DNA of 64,000 nt from Urophycis tenuis (GCA_036785325.1 JAXIVH010000015.1:3380984-3444983); one strand, 5' to 3'; counted from the first letter of the stretch, positions 24,315 through 35,909 are shown. Notes: generated by a model from the letters alone, not told the origin. Numbers and translations are program-made.

Positions 24315-25830
24315 TCAAGTATTTATTTGTTTATTTTTACATAATTTGGGTTTCCAGCTCATAAAACCCACGAAAACAGAGAGCCACAAGTGAGCTCTGG
24401 CCGAGAGGGCGGCTGCCTTGTACGCCCTCTCGACCAGTGCGGACTGGAACCGTTCGGGCTTGGCTGGCAGCGTCGGACGCCTGGAGGAGGCCGCAGATAG
24501 CTGGCTCGTGCTGCCCGGGCAGAGATGCGCAGCTACGGGGGCTTCCACCGGAGGCATCGAGAGGAGGCCTTGGGCTTCCATCGCCTCAAAGTCGAGGGAT
24601 GCTGCGCCCGAGATGGGGCTCCTGTTACTGTACGGGCAATTACTCCAAGTTTTGGACAGCTCGGCCAGCAACTCGGGGAAGACAGGAAGAAGCTGTTTTG
24701 CCGCACTACGTGCCAGGGGGAGCCGCTTGCCTTCATAGCGGGACCGGGTGGGTTCCGCTACTGCAACCGGCCAGGGGACCTCCAGCTTCTCTGCTGCACG
24801 TTTGCACATGTTGAGCAGGTCCACATGGAGGGAGGGAGCTGGAGAGCTCACCCCTCCGTCCCCCCTGTTGGTAGATACGGGCAGCTTTGGCTTTTCAGCC
24901 AGGGATACGGCCGTGAAGGTGTCGTCTTCCTCCTCGTCCTTTGATATGAGGAACAAGGTGTCATCGTCACCCTCTGCGAGACCGATGTCCAGGATGTCTT
25001 CCTCGGGAAATGGGAGAGTTCGGAGCTGCTCGCACTGGGCGGCCTAGTCGTAGCTAGTCTCCGGAACTTCCCCGGCCATGTCCTCGTCTTCCTCCGCGGC
25101 TGCGCCTTGGTCAGCGGTGGGGAGAAACGGGTCATGGTCCGCGAGGCTAACTTGGCGGGCTAGCCTGCGTCTGAGGCTCTTGACTGTGAACACTTTGCAG
25201 TGTCCACAGGACCCGGGAATTTCGAGGGCTAACCTGGCGTGGTCAACCCCCAGGCAGGTACTGCACACCGGGTGGGCGTCCTTCCCTGAAATCTTATTCC
25301 CGCAGCGACAGAGCCGAAAGTCTCCTCTGGTGTGAGGGTCTTTACTAGTGGTTGCCATCTCGCTGACAAGCTGGAGTGCTGACGGGGAAAGGGGTCGTGG
25401 CTAGCTGGCGTGCTAGCGTGGGGTCGAGAGGAGTAGCTGGTGTGCTAGCTTCGCTCGACCGACTCGAGCGTCCGTGGAGGGGAGCCGAGAGGAATTCCGC
25501 CGTGGAGGGGCTGGAATGATACTTACCGGTCCAGTCTGGAATGAACGGACGAGGCAGAAGTCAGAGCGCAACACTAGCGTCTGGTGACGGAAGCTAACAG
25601 AGTTTGAATTTGGTTATGAATTAGGGGGGTGTTACCTGCGCGCACTTTATATAGTAGGCGGGACTACTGTGCGGCGCGGATGAACACTTTCACCGGCCAA
25701 TCAAGATTGGCGGATTGAGATAAATGCTTCTATCAGGGCTGCAGGAGGCTGCATCCCATAGCGAGACACCTCGCTCATATTATTCTAAGAACTGAGGTTA
25801 TGTTAGATAACCAAAACGTTTGTTTCCCTG
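24315..25830 (-). mobile_element. DIRS1-like retrotransposon fragment, gag region with an in-frame stop
   Basis: Two minus-strand segments (25358-25044 and 24956-24315) are in the same frame. The first has a cysteine/histidine-rich start, LCRCGNK...HPVCSTCLGVDHARLAL...CGHCKVFTVKSLRRRLARQ. After an in-frame TAG at 25044-25046 the frame continues through LLNMCKRAAEKLEVPWPV and ERFQSALVERAYKAAALSAR, as in gag proteins of fish DIRS1 elements (tyrosine-recombinase retrotransposons). Upstream, at about 25760-25830, are CGAGACACCTCGCTC and an inverted repeat GGTTATGTTAGATAACC resembling a DIRS terminal repeat. Reverse transcriptase and recombinase are absent, so the copy is dead. Confidence 0.65.
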
Positions 25831-25839
25831 GATTCCTAC

Positions 25840-26195
25840 GGTGTAAGGAATGTAAGCTGTGACATGTATACTTTTAGAGAGAGCCATTTGAAGCCGGCCC
25901 TGCCTCCCTCAGAGAATAGTGGCAGTTGGAGAAAAACACATCCGCTAGCCCACTTCACATTTTCTTGAGGAAAAGTACTTTCTAGTTTATGACTCTCCCT
26001 CACCATTATTAGTCTGTAGGATTATCATGGCCTGCTGTGTCGCGAACTTCCCTCAGCCACTGCACCATGAGGATGTGCGTCCTGACGCAATGATGGGACC
26101 AGACTGCCGGCGCGCTGTTCATGTTCGACAGCAGTTAATTTAATCTCACAGTCTACTGTAATTCACTCAAAGTTAGGACAGACCAGTTTCAGTGC
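25840..26195. other. Unassigned sequence between DIRS and Harbinger fragments
   Basis: No gene, repeat family or motif recognised. Confidence 0.35.
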
Positions 26196-26201
26196 ACATC
26201 T

Positions 26202-27032
26202 TTATTTTCTTTTAAAATTCTCATTAATTTCTTTAAGTGTTTGTGATATGGTTCCCAGTGTTGAGGCAATCTTCTCCAGTGTCTCCGCTATCCGTTCCTG
26301 ATTGTGTAGTACTGCGTCCGAGGGCTCTGTCGGTTCTGGTTCTGTTGCAAGTTGGCTCTGCAGGACTTCATCTGTGAATAAATAAATGAAATCAAGCCAA
26401 GGTTGCAACCCCTCAGTCCAATACTAAAGACGTATTTTGAGCTGACACACTATGGTAAACTCCTGCCTTACAGGGTACACGTTTTATATATATATAAAAG
26501 GTATTCCAGAAAATAAATAAATTACCTTCCGATTCCGCTGGAGTAGCGGCGGCGCAGGGAGTGGGTGACAGTGTTGCACCGGGGTCCAGGTCTGTGTTCA
26601 GAAACTCAGACTTGGTACTTGTTACATTAGTGATCGCCCCCCCATATAGTCTACCTGAGAGTGCCGTCTCCCCGATGATGGCCCCGATGCGCTGGTCCAA
26701 CACTGACATGTGTGTCGTCTCTGCTGTCCCCCCTCCAGTCCGTTGCATCTCCAGACGGAATTTTGCTATGTTTCTTTTTGTTTCGCATTTAAGGTCGAAC
26801 CATTTCTTTTTTACGTCATCTACTGTGCGTCCCTCTCCCGACACTCCATCTGCACGCGTAACTCCCTCCCGGGCATCCTTTTTGTTTGTGTTAGTGCAAC
26901 CTGCACTACGTCTGCTAAATAGAATTTTCCTCCTCCCAGTGATCTCCTGCAGCAGAACGTCTAGTTCTGTACTGCTAAAGTTTTTTTTCTTTTTCCCTGT
27001 TCTCCAGCGGATTTACTCTTTGCTTTAGGCAT
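26202..27032 (-). pseudogene. Harbinger-associated Myb/SANT-like DNA-binding protein, frameshifted
   Basis: From an ATG at 27032 the minus strand gives MPKAKSKSAGEQGKRKK, then a frame change in an A8 run, then NFSSTELDVLLQEITGRRKI and VKKKWFDLKCETKRNIAKFR, which is a Myb/SANT-like (MADF-type) trihelix domain. A spacer follows with a donor-like site, and a final coiled-coil-like exon (26408-26202) contains HNQERIAETLEKIASTLGTI and ends in KRK. Such proteins are the second gene of PIF/Harbinger transposons, binding the element ends and importing the transposase into the nucleus. The early frameshift makes the first exon non-functional unless it is a sequence error in the homopolymer. Confidence 0.65.
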
Positions 27033-27049
27033 TCTGTTGCTGTTTCCTC

Positions 27050-27750
27050 TGTGTGGCCACTACAAACGGCCCCCCTGCAGTCCCCTTTGTGGGCATTAAT
27101 GGGCTAATCCTATGTTTGTTAGACTCACCTGGCACACGCGCTCTATTAACGAGGAGATGGCATTCATCAATCTAAGAACACAGCTGCGAACAATTCAGCG
27201 GATTAAGAACACGTTGATGAAGCTGACGTAGGGTCTTAAAAATCTTCTTAAGGACTTAAGAAAGAATCTAAGAAGATTCTTAGGAAGATATTGGTAAATT
27301 GTTTCTAAATGCAAACGCAAATTGATTTTTATTTTCATTTGAATATTGTCCACTTTATAGTGGGGCATTTTTGGAAAATGCGTATTAGATTGGATGAGTG
27401 CATTTTCCTTTTAGTTAAAACCCTGTAAAACCCAGATATAGAAAAACGCAAAAAAAAAAAATCAACCATTCAGATGTTGTAGGAGGCCTTTGGAGGTGAA
27501 AATGGAGTGTTTTCAAAAATTGTATGTTTTAGTAAGTTTTTATGGAAATGTTGTAATATTGCAACGTTGGGCTTAATGGGGAGCAGAATCTCCTATTTCC
27601 ACTCATTGTCTGAACAACAGTACATAACTAAGGATTCATTTGCAGGGTTTTGCTTTTCCCAAACCAGCATGAATAATAATCTTAGTCATGTTGTTATGAA
27701 GTGTGATTTTTTTCAAACAACAAGCACTTTGACAGTTATTTACATTATTT
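27050..27750. other. Flank between Harbinger and piggyBac relics
   Basis: No gene. A self-complementary segment at about 27230-27290 (GTCTTAAAAATCTTCTTAAG ... CTAAGAAGATTCTTAGG) could be a MITE end or subterminal repeat. A poly(A) run lies at 27451-27461. Confidence 0.35.
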
Positions 27751-27766
27751 ACATTATAAGTTGCAG

Positions 27767-29290
27767 TCAGTTGCAGTGATAGTCCCAGAAGCAGTTCTTG
27801 TCCTCTGAAAAGCAGAGGCGGACATCACATTTGCTGCATTGGGTATTAGTATACCCTTTACTGCAATGTCTGCAGCGTCCTCTTGTTGTCTAGTGTGGAA
27901 AGTGTCCAGTGAGGTCTCTGCGTACATCCAGAGGGGGGTGTGCACATGTTTTTTTTGGAGGAGGGACCGCTTGGACTCCCATCACCCAAGGATGGTCTCT
28001 TTCCAGCATCCAAAGGGCTCCCTGCTGCGCCTGGGCTCCTGTTGCCTGCAGATGGTCGTCCTCTCTTTGGGGTTTTGGGTGTGCCCACCTGATTAGAAAA
28101 AAAAGAATAAATATATCAATTCATATACATCTCAAATATGCATGAAGATACCAGTCAAATACATCACAAACAAGGTAAATAGCAGAAATAGATAATTACC
28201 AGAATGAGAGAGGATGCAAGCTGTGCCTGGAACATTCTCATGTTCAGTGTCTCCTTCTTTGGCATCTTGAGAGCTTGGCAGTGCCGCTTGTAGAGGAGCA
28301 AGGCGTTGACCACAGCGAGGGTGATGGTGTGCCAGAAGATGTACATGTATCACCGCCGGGATTTCAGGGCATACTTGTATTTCGCTGTAAATGAGTTAAA
28401 CAAATCCACACCACCCATGTATTTGTTGTAGACACCCACAATGTAAGGCCTTCCGAAGTCAATGTAGGTTTTGGTGACTTTGTCCCAGCGTTGAATCTCT
28501 TGCACAGGTTCTGGCCCAGCGAAGGATAACACAAGTGTGACCGCCCTGTTGTCGTACCATTTGACAGCACAGATGTTGTTTCCCCTCCACTCTGTGGTCA
28601 AAGCTTCCTCTGCCCTTCTTCTTCAAGCTCTTCTCATCTTCAAGATTGCAATTGGGTAAGCGGACCTGCCTGGTTGTTCCCACATAGTGGATGCCTTGCT
28701 CAAGGAGCTTCGCAATCAGTGGAACAGAGGTGAAGTAGTTGTCTGCGTAGATCTTGTAGTTTTGGCCCTTTGGAAGTGTGGAGGCAAGCTTCATCACAAC
28801 ATCACCTGACAATCCAAGTTCAGACTTGACTCGTACTCCATTGATACTCCCTTGGTAAACATCAAAGTCAAGCATCATGCCAGAGATTCCAGCTCTCACC
28901 CATACCTTAAACCCCCATGGGTGTGGCTTGCCTCGCATATGCTGCTTGATGCTGCTGAACTTCCCCTTGAAAGGTATCATCATCTCATCCACAGAATTGT
29001 GCTCTTCTGGTACCACCTGCAGGCAGTTCTCTCTGAGTGAATCAAGCCATGGTCTGAGTTTCCAAAGTTTGGCCCTCTTTTCAGTCTCCGACACTGTCAA
29101 GTTGTTTACAAAATGCAATGTCGTCAACAGCGATTGGAATCTGTTGCGTGGCATCACATCACATCACATCAGCAACAGGTGGGTGCCGTGTGTCCGTCTC
29201 CCAGTACATACGGGTTCCAGGCATTTGTACCAGGCCCATCCTCAGGTACATGCCCAACACTGTCTGTATTTCTTTTGTATTTGTGTAAAC
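27767..29290 (-). pseudogene. PiggyBac transposase (PGBD-like), inactivated
   Basis: The minus strand encodes the DDE core of a piggyBac transposase: TNTKEIQTVLGMYLRMGLVQ, MPRNRFQSLLTTLHFVNN, SVDEMMIPFKGKFSSIKQHM, IYADNYFTSVPLIAKLLEQG, MGGVDLFNSF. An in-frame intron (about 28198-28092, GTAATT...TTTCTAATCAG) leads to a Lys/Pro-rich linker and a C-terminal cysteine-rich zinc finger (CRHCSKGYTNTQCSKCDVR) ending at a TGA at 27767. Several lesions are visible: an expanded GTGAT repeat with stop at about 29157-29170, a frameshift near 28600, a stop replacing the tryptophan before YMYIFWHT at about 28354, and a frameshift before the zinc finger. The N-terminus is missing. Confidence 0.9.
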
Positions 29291-29372
29291 TGATCTTCCG
29301 TGATTTTGAGTGCTGTACTCATTCGTATTTGTTGCCAGAGCTTTAACCATGTATTTTTTATAGTCGTTGTCT

Positions 29373-31509
29373 TCAGGACCTACCCCGTGTCACTGTAAAC
29401 GATATAGACCGACTCATAAAAAAATCATGTGCCGCTCCCAACAGTAAGCGAGAAAAGGGATTTAAAATGTACATCAGCAGCTACGTCGACAACTATGAGG
29501 GTAAGTAGCTAACGTTATCATGCTAGTAACAAACTGACGTGTCTAAACTTGTTAACGTTAGCTATTTTGTTTAACGATACTCTTTAACAAAACAAACAAA
29601 CTAGCACAGTGTCAGAACGAGTGTAACTCTGTTTCAAAATGTATGTTAATCTTTCTCCCTAACAGTGTCAATGAAAAACAAGGTGACAGGAGAGGTCAGC
29701 GTGAGGGCAGTCTGTCATAGATCCATGAGGAAAAATGAAAAGCCACACGAATTGAGAGTAGGGTGACTAGGGTCAATGTTAGGGTAATGGTTAGGCCTGC
29801 TGATAAGTTGCCCAGCTGATAAGTAACATTATCTAAATGTATATGGCTCAGTCTACTGTTTGTGGATGTGAATGGGTAGGCCTATATGGCTCTCATCTAC
29901 AATACAATGCTTTTATATTTATCTGTTGTTAACAGTTTAGCTCTTAAGAGATGTTTCTCATCTAAGCTTCAATTTCTCCATAGATGGTGTTAAAAGACTC
30001 AAAGCCTGTCATTTTGGTGAGCACCCACTGCTCATGTGTGGCAGGGTGTGCCTTATGCAACCATTTGGTTGCACTTTTATTTCAAACAGCACACCTCTCA
30101 CAATTAGGCATCCCTGCTGTACCCCCAGTGCACAGTTGCATGGAAACTGAGCAGACCTGGCATAAGCCAAGGACCTTGGTAAGTCATCTGATGGTCATGC
30201 CAATTGTACCTATGCACATGTAGTTATTGTGATGCCATGTCAAAATGTGTCATTGCTGTCAGGGTGTTAGGCCAGGTCCAGTGGGAGACATGGAGGTCCG
30301 CAAAACCCAAAATTCTACTGCTGTTTGTGTGAGGTGAGGTCATATTACCTTTAGTTTAAGCTATGTGTTGATGTGGTTAATATGTATGCTGCAGTTTTTT
30401 TTTTTTTTTTTTTCATTTTTTCACTTTTTCACTTCAACATTTTCAGAAGTTCTCTCTTCAAAGCACTTGACGGGGAAATGCCAGATCTTGCCACATTGAG
30501 AGTGGCAGAAGCATATGAAGACTTTCCCCCTTTGCTTGCACCTCTGGTGACCACCATGGGCATGTCAGCGGAAGTCCCATTAGTTCAGTCAACTTTTGGG
30601 GCTGTCCAGGCAGGGAGTGTGCTGTCATTTCAGCAAAAACCACCAGAAATGCGGGAAATCATCAACATCCCGGACTCCCCTGCCCAACCTTCCCTTCCCA
30701 TCCAAGGCTATAGGCTTGAGCCAACCACATGCGCCTATGTGTTATCAGAGGAGGAACATGTACATATGAAATCGCTACAGGTGTCATTCCACATGGCCCA
30801 CAGGATTGAAGCTGCAACACGGGAGCAGAGCTCATGCCAGGAATGGCATCGACTGAGAAAGATGCGAGTCACATCTACACACTTTCGCGAGGCATGTCAT
30901 GTTCGCTGTCATACATCAGCTGAAAATCTGGCACACAGAATTTTGAGGGGGACTGTCTTGACGAAGGACATGAGGAGAGGAATTGATATGGAGCCAGTTG
31001 CCGTGAAAGAGTACTGCAGTTTAAAAAATGTCAACTATTCACCCTGCGGGTTCATTATACACCCTGATGCTCCATGGCTGGGATGCTCCCCTGATGGAGT
31101 CGTGTTTGATCCTTCTGAAATCCCACCATTCGGCCTGCTGGAAATTAAATGCCCCAACATCAAGAGTTACGTTGACTGTCCCTACCTGAAAATGTCTGGT
31201 GGCTCTTTGCAGCTTAGGAGGCAGCACAAGTACTATTGGCAAGTACAAGGTCAGATCCTCCTAACAGGTTTGGAGTGGTGTGATTTCGTGGTATGTGTGC
31301 AGGAGGACATGCTTGTTGAGCGCATACACAAAAATGTAGATGTAATGCACACCATTAGGGACCAAGGAGATCTGTTTTTTTTTTTACCACTACCTACTGA
31401 AGTGTTTGTGTGTTTAAGTAATTTCAGATTTCAGATGTTGCTTCATTTAATGACTGTGTTAAGAGTTAAGGCTGGGTTATGCTTCGTTTATACTTCCGCG
31501 TTGACGTGA
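29373..31509 (+). CDS. SWIM zinc-finger / YqaJ-like nuclease protein, multi-exon
   Basis: Five exons join in frame: about 29373-29500 (LPRVTVNDIDRLI ... YISSYVDNYE), 29666-29757, 29984-30178, 30263-30333 and 30447-31509. Exon 3 holds a SWIM-type zinc-binding motif, HCSCVAGCALCNHLVALLF. The last exon holds a lambda-exonuclease/YqaJ-type PD-(D/E)XK nuclease domain: GIDMEPVAVKEY, then LGCSPDGVV with the catalytic Asp, then LLEIKCP with the E-x-K, then QVQGQILLTGLEWCDFVV. Proteins of this architecture occur in many copies in fish and some invertebrates; their role is unknown and a mobile origin is likely. The start is uncertain, with an in-frame stop just upstream of the first exon. The C-terminus after a T11 run at 31375-31385 looks unnatural, and a MITE begins at 31469, so the copy may be truncated. 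Confidence 0.65.
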
Positions 31510-31986
31510 CGCGGGGGGACGGCGGACCCACGGAGGACCCTTTGCGGACCCTTTACGTCCTCGACGTGCAACTCCCCAAATCCTAGACGCGCGTCGAGGC
31601 GACGCCGTCCCAACGCGTTGGCTTTGGCTGTGTCCGCGAACTACATTGGCTGGAGATCGCTTTTCCGGTTTCCACTCGTAAACACCGCCACGGTGTAAAC
31701 ACAGCCTTGATAAATGCTTCGACTGATTGGCGACAGCATATATATATATATAAAACTTTTGCCTTAATTTCTTTAAACTTTTTTTAACTCGCTAGTAATC
31801 CGTATGTAATGACCAGAATGGTCATTCTGGTCCCTCTACCGGTGTGGCAATGAATTGCATTTCGAGACGTAAACCCCACGCAATCCCTCCGCAGAAGTAT
31901 CACGGGCTCATGACGGCGTCCGAGCAACGGCGTGGCCATTGCGTGATCACGACGCGATCCTACGCAGAAGCATAAACCAGCCTTTA
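31466..31986. mobile_element. PIF/Harbinger MITE with TTA target duplication
   Basis: Ends AGGCTGGGTTATGCTTC (31469-31485) and GAAGCATAAACCAGCCT (31967-31983) are inverted repeats with one mismatch, and they extend imperfectly inward. TTA flanks both sides (31466-31468 and 31984-31986), the hallmark of PIF/Harbinger insertion. The 515-bp interior is GC-rich with many CG dinucleotides and no ORF. It overlaps the 3' end of the YqaJ-type reading frame. Confidence 0.88.
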
Positions 31987-32099
31987 GTGTGGCCACATAC
32001 CACAGGTGGTCCATTCAATTACAACGTACATTGAAATTATTCCACAGTATTATATTGATGGTATTCTACATTTATTGTATCATTCTTGTTTAAACAATA

Positions 32100-32144
32100 T
32101 TTACATATATACACTTGTGTGTATGTAAATGTATATGTATAATG

Positions 32145-32177
<33 letters not shown>

Positions 32178-32299
32178 TATATTTATACAATACAATACAC
32201 ATACCTTTCTCTATACACTAAACAATATTTATATTTATACAATATAATACATATATCTTTCTATTACATTATTATAGATATTATTATATCTATTACATT

Positions 32300-32363
<64 letters not shown>

Positions 32364-32470
32364 TATTTATACAATATACCTATCTATATCTACTATATTA
32401 CAATACACATGTATATACATATCTTTGAGATTCTTATAGTTTTTTGTGTTATATATTATGAAATTATAAT
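32100..32470. repeat. AT-rich region with (TA)n microsatellites
   Basis: TA runs at about 32145-32168 and 32303-32355, separated by TTTATACAATA / TATTACATTA variants. Confidence 0.85.
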
Positions 32471-32922
32471 AAAATATTTGTAAGGAAACACTGCCTTAGT
32501 TTTGTCTGTTGATCAGAGGTATAAATACAGAACAGAGTGTAGACTCAGTGGCTCCATGCCTTAACAAGTGGTCCACATTGGTAGTTCGCAAGCAAACATG
32601 CCACCGTGAACAGTTGGTTTATGCTACCAGAAATGGACAAGGGTATGACTGTGTCAAACAACTTTATGCTCCTTAACTCGACGGATAAGACGCTCAACAT
32701 GTACCCTGAGCTTAGCTTTTGGTATCGGAAAACCCTTTCCATTGTTAAGCTGCCAAAAACGATATGAACTGTAAACAACTAGAAATGTTTGTCACTGTTG
32801 GTTAAGTTTCGCGCCAGAGGTTATCGCGTGGGATAGAGTCAGATGTAAATACAGAAACCGGAAGCTGTTTGCCCAGTAGAGAGTATAGTAGGAAACACGT
32901 CACAATCCCCGCTGCATAGAGG
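32471..32922. other. Unassigned sequence between the AT-rich repeat and the piggyBac N-terminal relic
   Basis: Minus-strand fragments may derive from the interrupted piggyBac copy, but no coding motif is recognised here. Confidence 0.3.
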
Positions 32923-33297
32923 TTATTGCAGTGGTGTGTGGATGGAGGTGACATCATCTGTGAGAGCTGGACCTGAAAAATCAGTATTGGGACTGATAAA
33001 ATCTTTTTTTTGCCAGCGATATCTGTCACGGGGCATGGTGTGTCTGTCCACATTGGCTGGGCAATCAGGTTCTCCCAGTACATACGGGTTCCAGGCATTT
33101 GTACCAGGCCCATCCTCAGGTAGATGCCCAACGCTGTCTGTATTTCTTTTGTATTTGTCCACGCAGGCATCGCTATCCCATTCCTCGTCACTTGCATCAG
33201 TGTCGTCGAAATCCAGGTCCACATCACTCTCTCCGTTTTGGACGATGGAAATTACGTCCTGAGCACTGTATCGAGGATCTCTCCTTGCTGGTGGCAT
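32923..33297 (-). pseudogene. PiggyBac transposase N-terminal exon relic
   Basis: From an ATG at 33297 the minus strand reads MPPARRDPRYSAQDVISIVQ, then an acidic region (DVDLDFDDTDASDEEWDSD), typical of piggyBac N-termini, and later RYRWQKKDFISPNTDF then VTSIHTPLQ before a stop. Between these lies an 87-bp patch (33072-33160) nearly identical to 29201-29285. In another frame that patch encodes the core segment TNTKEIQTALGIYLRMGLVQ. The relic has the same orientation as the core at 27.8-29.3 kb and could be its displaced N-terminus. Confidence 0.65.
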
Positions 33298-33299
33298 TC

Positions 33300-34395
33300 T
33301 GAAATGGAAAAAATAAAATTGAAACAAATGTACACTGTGTATACAAATAGCACACATGCTTACTAGATTCTGGATGATGAGCAGGAAAGATGGGGTGATG
33401 GGGAGACTGATTTAATTATGAAGTGTTTACACATTGCACTGAAGTAGCCTATTCACACATTTCACTGGTCATACAATACTGTATGGTTGACCTATTGTAG
33501 ACTGTGACTATCATCCTAATAGGAATGCATGTAGCCTCCATCTTACAACCACACCTTACATTCCTGAACATTAGCACCTGTTCCAGAACACACCAGGAGC
33601 ATCCCCCACAACTACTTTGACTATGAATTGATAGTCTCTATTGATAAGAAAATGCTCCTAAGACAAAGAGCACACATGCACAAACAGAATTTCTTTGGTA
33701 AAAACTATGCGATAAGGAGAAAGTACTGAGAGTGTAAGAGGTGGTTAAAAAATCGTTTTTTGCGACTTCTTTTTGTTGTTGTCTTGTTGTTTTGGATGGA
33801 TCTTGGGGGGAAAATGTTTAGATACAGCAATATATCTTTGCACTTTGGTTTCTAATACAAAAAAGTAAAAATTTTAATTGAAGTTCCTCTCAAGACATTC
33901 CTCTCAGAAACAGGGCTGTTTTGACTACCACTCTGACCCAACGTTGTAATATTGCAACATTTATAAAACAAGCTCTAAATAAAATGTAGGGCATATTTTC
34001 CACAAACACTACATATGTTCATGTTCTAGACACTAATAAACACAAAAAAATATTCAAAGCATTTTACTTACTTGAATCAGATGAATCCAGTCCAGTAAAT
34101 CGAAGGGATGTTGCATGCGGTCACGTAGGTCCACGACACGCTATATATCTATATAATCTACCAATACCAGACGTTAAGTCACATTATGATTATTTGATGT
34201 TATGCTTGATGTGTCAAGAAAGAGCTTTGGGAAAGGTAATGCTATAGATACAACATCTCTCTCACACACATTTCCTTTCTCTTGAATGTAATAAATAGAA
34301 CAAAATTACATTTCGCGTTTCAAATACTGTAAACTGAATTATCTGAATAGGTTGAGTGAGTGAGTGAGTGAGACTGGAGCGTTTGAGGCACTGGG
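33300..34395. other. Unassigned spacer before the second histone block
   Basis: AT-rich with no gene recognised. A short (TGAG)n repeat occupies about 34349-34372, directly upstream of the H4 promoter block. Confidence 0.4.
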
Positions 34396-34816
<421 letters not shown>

Positions 34817-34842
34817 ACAATCCCTCCTACGGTCAACCCAAA

Positions 34843-34858
34843 GGCTCTTTTAAGAGCC
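34843..34858 (+). terminator. Histone mRNA 3' stem-loop (H4)
   Basis: GGCTCTTTTAAGAGCC, 27 bp after the stop, followed by the same CAAAGAAGC purine-rich element as in the first copy. Confidence 0.95.
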
Positions 34859-35440
34859 GCCCAACTCTTCAACAAAGAAGCTTCTAATTTTGCAATAACA
34901 ATACCAGTCTAACTTATATCTTCTACGTAAAGTCGTGTCACATAGCGGTACCACCACGACCAGAGCCTCATCCTACTTATGCAGAAACACACAGAAATCT
35001 GACTCATTAGAGCTTGACAACGGTTAGACCGGTATATGAGATATTGGGCGTTGTGGCCTACTTATAATATAACAAGTAATAATAATTCAAAAGTCCCGCG
35101 CGCGCTCAAATTCTGGCTCGGTCAACTGTCGTAGAATTAGAGTAGTCAGAACACACGGCGCGGCGCCTCGAACCTGTAAACTAAGCCATCCAACCAAGCT
35201 ACATCAACTAAAACACGATTATTAGGTATGGCTAAAATGCAATGGTTGAGTATGTGAATTAGAGAGAATGCGATTTCATGAGTTACCGTAAATGCTTTAA
35301 TGAAACAAACTGTTAAAGCATATGGGGCACAAAACAAAAATGGTAAAGTAATGGTAGAAATGTCATAGCAGATCTATTTAGTGTAGAGCTGGAGTGTCAA
35401 CCAACGTCACATGTTCATGATATTTTGTATTTCCCAGCCA
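34859..35440. other. H4-H2B spacer, paralogous to 18,665-19,785
   Basis: It aligns with the first block, for example GTTAGACCGGTATATGAGAT and CCCGCGCGCGCTCAAATTCT, and lacks the MITE found there, so it preserves the empty site at about 34,963-34,973. The conserved CG-rich segment at about 35,092-35,180 may be regulatory. Confidence 0.7.
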
Positions 35441-35531
35441 ATCGCACAGAGGGACAACCCATGTTAATTTGCATGCGCCTCCTATATATTCAGCAGTCAA
35501 ACGTTGGTTGGCTCATTCGTCGTGTTTCATC
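35436..35531 (+). promoter_or_regulatory. Histone H2B promoter (second copy)
   Basis: The order is CCAAT at about 35439, octamer ATTTGCAT at 35467-35474 and TATATAT at 35483-35489, with the spacing of the first copy. Confidence 0.85.
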
Positions 35532-35909
35532 ATGCCTGAACCAGCAAAAATCGCGCCCAAGAAGGGCTCAAAGAAAGCCGTCACTAAGGCTGCCCAAGGT
35601 AAGACCGGCAAGAAGCGCAGAAAGACCAGGAAGGAGAGCTATGCCATCTACGTCTACAAGGTATTGAAGCAGGTCCACCCCGACACCGGTATCTCCTCCA
35701 AGGCGATGGGCATCATGAACTCCTTCGTCAATGATATCTTCGAGCGCATTGCTGGTGAGGCCTCTCGTCTGGCTCACTACAACAAGCGCTCCACCATCAC
35801 CTCCAGGGAGATTCAGACCGCTGTCCGCCTGCTGCTCCCCGGTGAGCTGGCCAAGCACGCAGTGTCTGAGGGCACCAAGGCTGTGACCAAGTACACCAGC
35901 TCCAAGTAG
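35532..35909 (+). CDS. Histone H2B (second copy, tail variant 2)
   Basis: Single exon of 125 residues, MPEPAKIAPKKGSKKAVTKA to AVTKYTSSK. The N-terminal tail differs from the first copy (AAQGKTGKKRR here; one residue shorter overall), while from KKRRKTRKESYAIYVYK onward the proteins are identical and the DNA nearly so. Normal fish H2B length, intronless, replication-dependent class. Confidence 0.99.
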   Translation: MPEPAKIAPKKGSKKAVTKAAQGKTGKKRRKTRKESYAIYVYKVLKQVHPDTGISSKAMGIMNSFVNDIFERIAGEASRLAHYNKRSTITSREIQTAVRLLLPGELAKHAVSEGTKAVTKYTSSK

